From NCBI GenBank assembly GCA_964639075.1, contig CAZXCB010000015.1, positions 1 through 26,079 of the forward strand: a stretch of 26,079 nt of DNA, written 5' to 3'. The DNA is from JAENVU01 sp964639075 (lineage in GTDB: Bacteria > Actinomycetota > Acidimicrobiia > IMCC26256 > JAENVU01). The notes under the pieces are model-generated. The model worked only from the letters and a program-made list of their open reading frames with translations. It ran no database searches and had not been told where the DNA came from. Below are positions 14,922 to 21,796 of this stretch, one piece after another (position 1 is the first letter of the stretch; each line of letters opens with the position of its first letter). Both the position numbers and the translations under genes were made by a program.

Positions 14922-16838
14922 ATGACGCGAATCGGGCGAAGCGATGATCCTGGAAGCGTCGGGCAAGTGGAGGATCGACTCCGCCGTACCGAGACTGCCG
15001 AATCGCCAGGGGTTGGGAACGCGGAAGGGCTCGACGCGGCGCTCGATGTGCTGCGCTCCCTCATCCGGCGCGGTGAGTACCTGCGTGCCTACGACCGGGC
15101 GACGACGGCGCTCGAGTCGTCACCTGATGACCTTGTGCTCGGCTACCTCGCGATCGTGGCACTGGTTCGAGCCGGCGCCACCAGCACGGCTCTGGGTCAG
15201 CTGACGGAACTGTTCGGACCCCACCGACGAATGGACGAGCCGCAGTGGACGACGCTCATGGAGGACGTCGCCGAACTCCGTGCGACCATCGCGAAGGACG
15301 GTGTTCTCCGAAGCTCGGGCCCTCGTCGCGCGACCGCGGCGGCCCGCGCTGCTCGGGAGTACGAGGCTGTCCTTGCTCGCTTCCACCGCCCGAGCAGCAG
15401 CGCCAACGCGGCGACGATGTGGCTGCTCGCCGGTGAACACGAACGGGCCCGGGAGCTCGCTACGGAGACACTGGCACTCGTTGGGGAAGCCCGGCCACGA
15501 TCGACCGTCGACGCGTACTGGTCCGCCGCCACCGAGGCCGAGGCGCACCTGCTCTTGGGGAATCCGGATGCGGCCCGCACGTGCCTCGAGCGCGCGGAGC
15601 GGGAGGCCGCAGGCGACTACGGCGCCCGCGCGAGCACACGAATTCAGCTTCGCCTGATCTGCGACGCAGCAGCGATCGATCGATCGGTCCTGGAGCCGTT
15701 GCGGACGCCGTGCGTCATCCACTACTGCGGACATCGCATCGCCCCACCAGGGGCCGTCGGTCGATTCCCGGCCGCGGAGGAAGGCGCGGTGCGCGCCGAA
15801 GTACGACAAGCGCTCGACGTGGCAGGCGCCGGGTTCGGTTATGGAGCGCTCGCTTCCGGCGCAGACATCATCATCGCTGAGGCACTCCTGGAACGAGGCG
15901 CTGAGCTGCACGTCGTGCTTCCTTTCGGCGCGGACGAGTTCGTGGCGACGTCCGTCGAGGACTCCGGTGCCGAATGGATCGAGCGATTCAGAAACTGTCT
16001 CGGCGCTGCCACGAGCGTGACCATTGCCGCCGAAAGTCAGTACCTCGGAGAGCCCGTCCTCTTCGCGCACAGCGGCAACGTGGCGATGGGCGACGCCGTA
16101 CTGCGGGCGAGCCACCTCGATACCGACGTCGAGCAACTTGCGGTCTGGGACGGACGTCCACCTGTGAACGAAGCAGGTACCGCGGTCGACGTCGGCGTAT
16201 GGCGCACAAGTGGCCGCGCGACCCGGATCATCCACAGCAGGAGCACGCTCAGCACCGACGCGGCTGCCCAGACCAACCGAAGCCACGGTCGCCGAAGTGT
16301 TCGCGCCATGCTCTTCGCAGACGTCGCGGGCTACAGCTCTCTGTCCGACGCGCAAATCCCCCCGTTCCTGGACGCAGTGCTCACACCACTCGGCTCGAAA
16401 CTGCGCGAGTACGAAGCCGGGACCGAGTACCTCAACACCTGGGGCGACGCGATCTTCGCCGTCCTCGAATCAGTCGAGCTCGCGGCCGACTGCGCCCTTG
16501 CACTCCAGGAAACGATCAAGAGTCTGGATCTGAAGCCGGTCGCACCGGGCGTCGAGCTCGGATTGCGGATCGGAGTGCACGCAGGTCCCGTCTTTGCACG
16601 CCCGGACCCGATCCGCGGCGACACGAACTTCTATGGCGAGGCGGTCGCCCGTGCCGCCCGAATCGAGCCGCGCACGCCGGTCGGCGAGGTCTACGTGACA
16701 CACCCGTTCGCCGCGCTTCTCGCGCTCTCGGGCCGTGCTGACCTGGTATGCCAGTACGTCGGTAGGTTGCCGGCTGCGAAGGACTACGGGACATTCCCGA
16801 TGTACGTGCTCACCCAGACCGATCTTCGTGATCCGTGA
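14922..16838 (+). CDS. TPR-like / SLOG-like / class III nucleotidyl cyclase fusion protein
   Basis: The protein has 638 residues and no TM segment. Residues ~36-260 are paired helices of TPR type (LRSLIRRGEYLRAYDRATTAL, AATMWLLAGEHERARELATE), similar in style to bacterial TRAFs-binding/DUF4071 regions. Residues ~262-438 form a Rossmann-like SLOG-type domain: CVIHYCGHRIAPPG, GYGALASGADIIIAEALLER, ELHVVLPF and QLAVWDG. Residues ~458-632 are a class III cyclase with metal-binding Asp467 (FADVAGYS) and Asp509 (NTWGDAIF), and a conserved Arg580 (RAARIEP). The base-contact positions are Asn505 instead of Lys and Asn569 instead of Asp, and the transition-state Asn is Ala576, so the nucleotide made cannot be predicted. 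ATG 14922 has a weak ribosome site; GTG 14967 is an alternative. The TIR gene is its divergent neighbour. Confidence 0.85.
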   Translation: MTRIGRSDDPGSVGQVEDRLRRTETAESPGVGNAEGLDAALDVLRSLIRRGEYLRAYDRATTALESSPDDLVLGYLAIVALVRAGATSTALGQLTELFGPHRRMDEPQWTTLMEDVAELRATIAKDGVLRSSGPRRATAAARAAREYEAVLARFHRPSSSANAATMWLLAGEHERARELATETLALVGEARPRSTVDAYWSAATEAEAHLLLGNPDAARTCLERAEREAAGDYGARASTRIQLRLICDAAAIDRSVLEPLRTPCVIHYCGHRIAPPGAVGRFPAAEEGAVRAEVRQALDVAGAGFGYGALASGADIIIAEALLERGAELHVVLPFGADEFVATSVEDSGAEWIERFRNCLGAATSVTIAAESQYLGEPVLFAHSGNVAMGDAVLRASHLDTDVEQLAVWDGRPPVNEAGTAVDVGVWRTSGRATRIIHSRSTLSTDAAAQTNRSHGRRSVRAMLFADVAGYSSLSDAQIPPFLDAVLTPLGSKLREYEAGTEYLNTWGDAIFAVLESVELAADCALALQETIKSLDLKPVAPGVELGLRIGVHAGPVFARPDPIRGDTNFYGEAVARAARIEPRTPVGEVYVTHPFAALLALSGRADLVCQYVGRLPAAKDYGTFPMYVLTQTDLRDP

Positions 16839-16907
16839 GGGCTCACCATCGCGCCTGCGACACGGCATCTTCGCACTCTGCACGATCGACGCGGAAGCAG
16901 GGAGCCG

Positions 16908-17639
16908 TCAGGGCCGGCGCAGTGGCGGGTCGAGCCGCGTCGCGCGCCCGCCGCGGTAGAGATCCGGCGGCTTGCCACCGGACGATCCGGGCTTGCCCCG
17001 TTTGCCTGTGGCCACCACGAACTTCGGCGTATTCAGAACTTTGCGCCGGAAGTTGGCGGGGTCGAGCCGGCTTCCCCAGACGGCCTCGTACACCGCGCGC
17101 AGGTCCGACAGCGTGAAGGTGCGCTCGACGAACTCGAGGGCGATCGGCGTGGACTCGAGCCATCCGCGCGCCACGCGGACACCGTCGCTGACGATCTCGT
17201 TGTGGTCGAATGCGAGCGTCAGCGCGGGATCCGGACCGAGGAGGCTGACCACGGGCGTGAGGCGAGCATCACGCGCGTCCGTCGCCGCTCGGATTGCACC
17301 GACCTCGGGAAGAAACGCGAGATACGCGACACTCACGACGCGCATACGGGGATCGCGCTTCGGCCGGCCGTACACCCCGAACTGGCGCAGGTGCTCCCTT
17401 TGCCTGACGCCTGTCTCCTCGCCAAGCTCACGCGCGGCGGCGTCGAGCAGGTCCTCGTCCTCTCGGACGAAGCCACCCGGGATGGCCCAGACGCCGGCGT
17501 AGGGCTCGCCGGCGCGCTCGACGAGCAGTACACACAGGGAGCCGTCGACGATGGTGAGCACGACCATGTCCACTGTCACCGCGAACGGCGGGAACGCGTA
17601 CTTGTCGTAGTTGGCAGGCGCCCCTGCCTTGCTGCTCAT
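16908..17639 (-). CDS. Nudix hydrolase / NrtR-like regulator
   Basis: The 243-residue protein has an N-terminal Nudix domain (~18-150) with a complete Nudix box at 56-78 (G-x5-E-x7-REL-x-EE-x-G-V, in GGFVREDEDLLDAAARELGE). The C-terminal part (~165-225) has a winged-helix pattern seen in NrtR regulators: FTLSDLRAVYEAVWG, LDPANFRRKVLNTPKFVV. NrtR proteins bind ADP-ribose and repress NAD-metabolism genes, while close relatives are true ADP-ribose or sugar-nucleotide pyrophosphatases. With the Nudix box intact here, an enzyme, a regulator or both are possible. ATG 17639 is the start. A promoter-like pair is just upstream. It converges on the cyclase gene with ~70 bases between stops, so operon linkage to the TIR/cyclase pair is excluded. 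Confidence 0.88.
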   Translation of the reverse strand: MSSKAGAPANYDKYAFPPFAVTVDMVVLTIVDGSLCVLLVERAGEPYAGVWAIPGGFVREDEDLLDAAARELGEETGVRQREHLRQFGVYGRPKRDPRMRVVSVAYLAFLPEVGAIRAATDARDARLTPVVSLLGPDPALTLAFDHNEIVSDGVRVARGWLESTPIALEFVERTFTLSDLRAVYEAVWGSRLDPANFRRKVLNTPKFVVATGKRGKPGSSGGKPPDLYRGGRATRLDPPLRRP

Positions 17640-17656
17640 GCAGGAACTCTAACACG

Positions 17657-17685
17657 AGTTTAGGTCGTCGTGACCCAGTGGTCGA
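17657..17685 (-). promoter_or_regulatory. Possible promoter of the Nudix gene
   Basis: Read on the minus strand, TCGACC (17680-17685) and TAAACT (17657-17662) are 17 bases apart, leading to ATG 17639 with a very short leader. CTAA-N7-TTAG at 17649-17663 forms an imperfect inverted repeat over the expected transcription start and could be an autoregulatory site. Both are weak, by-eye calls. Confidence 0.35.
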
Positions 17686-17724
17686 TATTTGCGTCTGATG
17701 GACTCACACTCTGGAGGAGCACCG

Positions 17725-17886
17725 ATGACGCCGATCCCGACACAGCGGCCGAGCAGCGACGCCGAACCCCACGCGTGGGATCTTCGCGAGTCAGCGTCGG
17801 GCGAACCTCGGGTCGCCGGACAGCAGCAGGATGTGCGTCTCGACGTCGTCGTTCGAGCGACGCACGCGCTTCTCCACGCACGGTGA
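17725..17886 (+). CDS. Small ORF (53 aa), possibly the remnant 5' end of a lost gene
   Basis: GGAGGAG at 17713-17719 lies 5 bases before ATG 17725, an excellent start region. GATATT at 17684-17689 could be its -10. The frame encodes 53 residues beginning MTPIPTQRPSSDAEPHAWDL and ends TGA at 17886. From 17791 onwards it is antisense to the 3' end of the secreted Ig-like gene, whose C-terminus looks natural. The later residues therefore probably do not belong to a real protein. No family is recognised. Confidence 0.3.
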   Translation: MTPIPTQRPSSDAEPHAWDLRESASGEPRVAGQQQDVRLDVVVRATHALLHAR

Positions 17887-19335
17887 CGGGTCCGCGACGT
17901 CGTGATGCTCACCGTCGTCGTCCGTGCAGTTCGGGATCGTGACGACCGGTCCGTCCGCCACCTTCTGGACGTAGATCGGGAACGTCGTGCTGCTCGTGAC
18001 GACGGACTCGTCCCAGACGATCTTCAGCTCGGGCGGATTGCGCGGATCGTCGTAACCGGTGAACGGCGAGAGGTACAGGATCTTGCCGGCACACGGTTCG
18101 CCGGCGCAGAACGTGTCGATGTCCTTCGTCTCGACGCGGAGCGTGATCGGGGCACCCGACCCGGTGTTCGGCAGCTCGAAGGTCGCCACCACGGGGTTGG
18201 CGGCCGTCGGGGCGCGGCCGATCGAGATCGAACCGCCCGGCGGCACGAAGCCCCGCGCGTAACCCTGCCGGGCCGCGACGACCGTCGGCCCGGCGCTCCC
18301 GTGGGCGCTCGCGCCGCCGCCGGCCAGCACGTCGATGGTCGCGAGGAACGGCCCGCTCGAGCCCGGCGGGGTGACGAACACGACGTCGACCCCCCGCGAA
18401 CCGCCGGCGGCGATCCCACCGAGCAGGCACGTGGCATGACCACCGCTGAACCCGCTGCACAGTCCGCGGCTCGGGGTGATCGAGATGGGCAGCGCTCCCG
18501 CCGGCACGCTCACGCCCGCGAGCGCGATCCCGATCGGATCCGGTCCCGCGTTCTTGATCGAGAAGTGCGTGCGGGCGAGGTTGCCGGCCGTGACGGTCCT
18601 CGGCGAGGCCGACGCCGTGACGCTGAGCCCACCGCCGCCGGTGACGGTGAACGAGCTCTGCATGAACGCGTACTGCGTGGCGTAGTAGTCGGAGCAGGAG
18701 GCGGAGATCGTGACCGGCCCACTGGGGAACGAGCTCGGGACGGTCAACGATGCGTGCAGCACGGGACCGACGCCCTGGGCACTGCCGTACGCGACGTTCT
18801 CCGGATCGGACGGGCTGAACATCGCGACCGACAGCACCGCCAGCGGCTGTTCCGTCCCCGGCGCGCACTCGCCCGCCACGTCGACGGCAGTGCCCGTCGG
18901 CCCGGAGGACGGGGTCACCGTGAGCGGCGGCAGCGCCGGCCCTCCCGTCACGTCGAACACGGCTCGTCCGTAGGTGGTGAACGTGTCGCTGCTGCAGACG
19001 CCTTCGACGAAGTACGGGCCGGCCGGAGAGTCCGCGGCCAGCACGAGGTTCGTCGAGCCGAGGAACGTGCCCGGGGGAATGTTCACCGAGGCGTACCCAC
19101 CGCCGGTTCCACCGCCGGCCCGCGTCGCGCTGAGGAAGAGGAAGGCGGCGTTCGATGCCGAGCCGCACGGCGACGGGAGCGTGACCGTGGTCGTCGTGCC
19201 GGCCGGCCCGGACGTCGGGCTCAGTGTGACGGGCGGATTGGCCGCATCGGCCGACGGCGTGAGCGCGGTGAGACCGAACGCGACGAGCGCGACGGCGATA
19301 CCGGCGGACCAGCGACGGGCGTGGTGGATCCTCAC
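17791..19335 (-). CDS. Secreted multi-domain Ig-like protein
   Basis: This 514-residue exported protein has a signal peptide (VRIHHARRWSAGIAVALVAF, cleavage likely after ADA, residue ~31). Two related Ig/IPT-like domains follow: one begins PPVTLSPTSGPAGTTTTVTL, the second LPPLTVTPSSGPTGTAVDVA. Next is a DUF11-like domain (~215-330, VTAGNLARTHFSIKNAGPDP) and a C-terminal beta-domain with CAGEPCAGKILYLSPFTGYD and ELKIVWDES. Paired Cys in NCTDDD and SPCVEKR precede the terminal ILLLSGDPRF. It has no catalytic motif, so it is probably an adhesive or structural surface protein. GTG 19335 has AGGAGG 7 bases upstream, and the start overlaps the stop of the LCP gene (GTGA), making the two an operon. 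Confidence 0.85.
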   Translation of the reverse strand: MRIHHARRWSAGIAVALVAFGLTALTPSADAANPPVTLSPTSGPAGTTTTVTLPSPCGSASNAAFLFLSATRAGGGTGGGYASVNIPPGTFLGSTNLVLAADSPAGPYFVEGVCSSDTFTTYGRAVFDVTGGPALPPLTVTPSSGPTGTAVDVAGECAPGTEQPLAVLSVAMFSPSDPENVAYGSAQGVGPVLHASLTVPSSFPSGPVTISASCSDYYATQYAFMQSSFTVTGGGGLSVTASASPRTVTAGNLARTHFSIKNAGPDPIGIALAGVSVPAGALPISITPSRGLCSGFSGGHATCLLGGIAAGGSRGVDVVFVTPPGSSGPFLATIDVLAGGGASAHGSAGPTVVAARQGYARGFVPPGGSISIGRAPTAANPVVATFELPNTGSGAPITLRVETKDIDTFCAGEPCAGKILYLSPFTGYDDPRNPPELKIVWDESVVTSSTTFPIYVQKVADGPVVTIPNCTDDDGEHHDVADPSPCVEKRVRRSNDDVETHILLLSGDPRFARR

Positions 19336-20405
19336 GGGTTGCCTCCTGGGGAGAGCGACGGGAATCGGCGGGCGCAGACCCCGGATGGGCCGGTGAACCG
19401 CCGGATGGCGGGAGACGTGGCGGAGGTGGCGACGGCGACCGGCACCGCGCCGGGACTGAACTGCACGGGGAGCCGGGCGACCCGACCCGGATCGACCTGT
19501 TGCAGAACCTCTGCGAAGGAGCGCAGCTGGAGCGGGCCCATGCCGTCGTCGACGGTCACCGCGGAGGAGAACGCGAGCAGCTTGCGCATCGACGACCAGG
19601 GGGCGAGCGCCGAGAGGCCCGACCGTGCACCCAGCGCGCCGAGCACCGCGCTCGCGCGCTCGCCCCGCTCGGTCGCGGTCGGTGCGACCGGCTCCCATCG
19701 GCCGCCCACCTCGCGCTCGGTCGTGCGCGAGCGCACCAGGGCCAGGGCCTGGTCGCCGTCGAGCCGGTGACGGCCGGCCGGCACCGCGAGACCCGTGACC
19801 CGATCACGCAGCGGGGCAGCGAAGGTGAGGTCGACACCGCCGACCGCGTCGATCGAGCTCCGGAGCCCGTCGAAGTGGACGACCGCGACATGGTCCACGG
19901 CGACCCCCAACGAGTGGCACGTGACGTCGACGAGCGACTGCAGCCCGCCGGAGAAGGTCAGCGCGTAGCGGGTCGGTACGTCACCAGGGGCCAGGACCAC
20001 TAGGTCCCGGGGAACGTCGAGCATCGTCACCCGATCGCCGACCTTGCGGACGAGCAGCACGATGTCGGCGTGCTCCCCGGGCGACTGCGTCGCCGCCCCG
20101 AACTGCGCGCGGTCGGCCGCGGAACCGACGAAGGCACGCGAGTCGGATCCGACGAGCAGATAGGTGACCCCGTGGGTCGATCCCACCAGATCCACGTGCC
20201 GACGGTCGATGCGGAACCACACCGCACCGGCAGCCGTGGTCAGCGCCGCGACGAGCACCACGAGGGTGACGACGAGGAGCAGGACCAGCACGCGACCACG
20301 CCGCTTGCGCCGGGTTCGGCGACGAGACGATCGAGGGTTCACCGGTGGGCGACGGGGCGCATCGCGCAGCGTGCGAACGGGCCGCGCCTCAGTGATCGCA
20401 CCCAT
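19332..20405 (-). CDS. LytR-CpsA-Psr (LCP) family protein
   Basis: The 357-residue protein has a basic cytoplasmic tail (1-37), one TM helix (~38-62) and an extracytoplasmic LCP domain (~78-250). LCP landmarks are YLLVGSDSR (Asp88, Arg90), HADIVLLVR (Asp114), MLDVPRDLVV (Arg133, Asp134) and GRHRLDGDQALALVRSR. LCP enzymes transfer undecaprenyl-pyrophosphate-linked glycopolymers onto peptidoglycan; in actinobacteria they attach arabinogalactan or other wall polymers. The segment usually reading K-I-N-x-A is TRYALTFSGG here, a divergence worth noting. The C-terminal ~110 residues (SVRK-type helix, QLRSFAEVLQQVD) are typical of the family. A good promoter precedes it, and its stop overlaps the secreted protein's GTG start. 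Confidence 0.88.
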   Translation of the reverse strand: MGAITEARPVRTLRDAPRRPPVNPRSSRRRTRRKRRGRVLVLLLVVTLVVLVAALTTAAGAVWFRIDRRHVDLVGSTHGVTYLLVGSDSRAFVGSAADRAQFGAATQSPGEHADIVLLVRKVGDRVTMLDVPRDLVVLAPGDVPTRYALTFSGGLQSLVDVTCHSLGVAVDHVAVVHFDGLRSSIDAVGGVDLTFAAPLRDRVTGLAVPAGRHRLDGDQALALVRSRTTEREVGGRWEPVAPTATERGERASAVLGALGARSGLSALAPWSSMRKLLAFSSAVTVDDGMGPLQLRSFAEVLQQVDPGRVARLPVQFSPGAVPVAVATSATSPAIRRFTGPSGVCARRFPSLSPGGNP

Positions 20406-20444
20406 GGCCCTGCCCCTGGATCGCCCACTCTTCTGCCGAGCCGG

Positions 20445-20473
20445 ACAGTACGAACCGACGGATTCCGCGTCAA
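20445..20473 (-). promoter_or_regulatory. Sigma70-type promoter of the LCP/secreted-protein operon
   Basis: On the minus strand TTGACG (20468-20473) and TACTGT (20445-20450) are exactly 17 bases apart, placing transcription start near 20438, about 33 bases before ATG 20405. This is one of the best promoter matches in the window. It lies in the 120-base gap after the cyclic-nucleotide-domain gene, showing that the LCP operon is a separate unit. Confidence 0.55.
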
Positions 20474-20525
20474 GCGAACACGGTGCGCGCCCGCGTCGCA
20501 TCCGACACCGAGCGCGAGCCCAGCT

Positions 20526-21791
20526 TCACGGTCGGTCGTGCGCGTCGTCCTGTGAGGTGCGGATCCGCCGAGCCAAGGTGCGCAACAGGTTCCAGGCGAT
20601 CGTGGCGTTCTGTTGCACGAGCGGCCGGAACTCCCAGTAGGTCAGGCCCTGACACACGAGATCGGTCGTCGCCGTGATCGTGGCCGTCCGGGCGCCGTCG
20701 TCGATGAGCGCGACCTCGCCGAAGTAGTCGCCGGCAGCGAGGTGCCCGATCTCCCGCCCGCCGAGCGTGACCGTCGCCTCGCCCGATTCGACGACGAAGA
20801 ACGCGGCGCCGCCGGCGCCCTCCTTCGTGACCGTCTCACCGGCCTCGAACCGCCGCTCCTTGAACATCGCGGCAATGCCCTCGACGTCGCGTGGCGTCAG
20901 GCCGTCGAAGAACGGGATCCGCTCGATGACCTCGACCGTCTCGCTGTCGACGGGCGGCGGCGCCGGCCGCGGGCTGCTCCCCGCTCGAGTGACCGCCCGG
21001 CACTGCAAGAGGTACAGCCGCCCGCCGGCGAACGCCCACTCGATGTCGCGCGCCGGGCCGTACACCTCCTCGGCCTGCGCCGCGAGTGCGGCGAGCTCTG
21101 CCACCTGGTCGTCGTCGAGGCAGACCTGTTCGCGCTGCTCCCCCACGATCGCCTCTTCGTAGGTCCCGCCATCGGCCGCGGCCCGGATCGCGATCTTCTT
21201 GAACCCCGGCGTGCACTCGAGCACCTCGCCGGACGGAGCGATGCGGAAGCTGTCGGGAATCACGCGCCCGGCGACGACCACCTCGCCGAGGCCCCACGCA
21301 GCCTCGACGAGCCGCTCGTCGGCCTCGTTGACCGGATTCTTCGTGAACATCACGCCGGCGGTGTCCGCCGCGAGCAGCGACTGCACCACGACTCCCACAC
21401 TCGGCCGCGTGAACAAGCCCACGCGCTGGCGGTAGGTGATCGCGGAGTCCGAGTTGGCCGACCACCAGATCTGGCGGACCGCCGACGGCACGTCGTCGAT
21501 CGTCGGTACGTTCAGCAACGTGAGGTGCTGGCCGGCGAAGCTCGCGTCCGCGCTGTCCTCGTCGACGGCCGACGAGCGCACGGCCAGCGGCGTCGAGAGC
21601 CCGCGCGCGGCGGCGAGCACCTGCGCGATCGAACCGCGGTCGCCCGCGGCGATCTCCTCGACGACGGCTCCCGAGAGTGCGATGCCGGGTGGGATCGGCA
21701 GCCCGGCGCGATCGGCCGCACCGAGCCCCGTTGCCTTCGCGCCGAAGCGCGCGTCCTCGTGCGCGTCGGCGAGCGGGACGACCTCGGACAT
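20526..21791 (-). CDS. PEP-synthase-type ATP-grasp subunit fused to a cyclic-nucleotide-binding domain
   Basis: The protein has 421 residues. Residues 1-270 are a complete PEP/pyruvate dikinase N-terminal ATP-grasp domain: GAKATGLGAADRAGLPIPPG (Lys19), LAVRSSAVDEDS (Arg72), AGVMFTKNP, EAAWGLGEVVVAG, and the end motif DIEWAFAGGRLYLLQCRAVT (Glu251, Gln263, Arg265). After a Pro-rich linker, residues ~288-412 form a CAP/CRP-type cyclic-nucleotide domain with phosphate-binding cassette YFGEVALIDDGARTATITA, in which Glu359 and Arg368 are intact. No helix-turn-helix and no phosphohistidine domain are present. The upstream gene, whose stop is 5 bases before this ATG, supplies the phosphohistidine domain. 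Together they look like a split rifampicin-phosphotransferase-like enzyme gated by cAMP or another cNMP. No ribosome site is evident, so translation is probably coupled. Confidence 0.88.
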   Translation of the reverse strand: MSEVVPLADAHEDARFGAKATGLGAADRAGLPIPPGIALSGAVVEEIAAGDRGSIAQVLAAARGLSTPLAVRSSAVDEDSADASFAGQHLTLLNVPTIDDVPSAVRQIWWSANSDSAITYRQRVGLFTRPSVGVVVQSLLAADTAGVMFTKNPVNEADERLVEAAWGLGEVVVAGRVIPDSFRIAPSGEVLECTPGFKKIAIRAAADGGTYEEAIVGEQREQVCLDDDQVAELAALAAQAEEVYGPARDIEWAFAGGRLYLLQCRAVTRAGSSPRPAPPPVDSETVEVIERIPFFDGLTPRDVEGIAAMFKERRFEAGETVTKEGAGGAAFFVVESGEATVTLGGREIGHLAAGDYFGEVALIDDGARTATITATTDLVCQGLTYWEFRPLVQQNATIAWNLLRTLARRIRTSQDDAHDRP

Positions 21792-21796
21792 CGTCG

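Noticed and set aside
13051..16838. Calling the TIR/cyclase pair a Pycsar system
   Set aside because: Pycsar effectors carry a cyclic-nucleotide-binding domain fused to TIR or TM segments. This TIR protein has none, and the cyclase carries extra TPR and SLOG domains.
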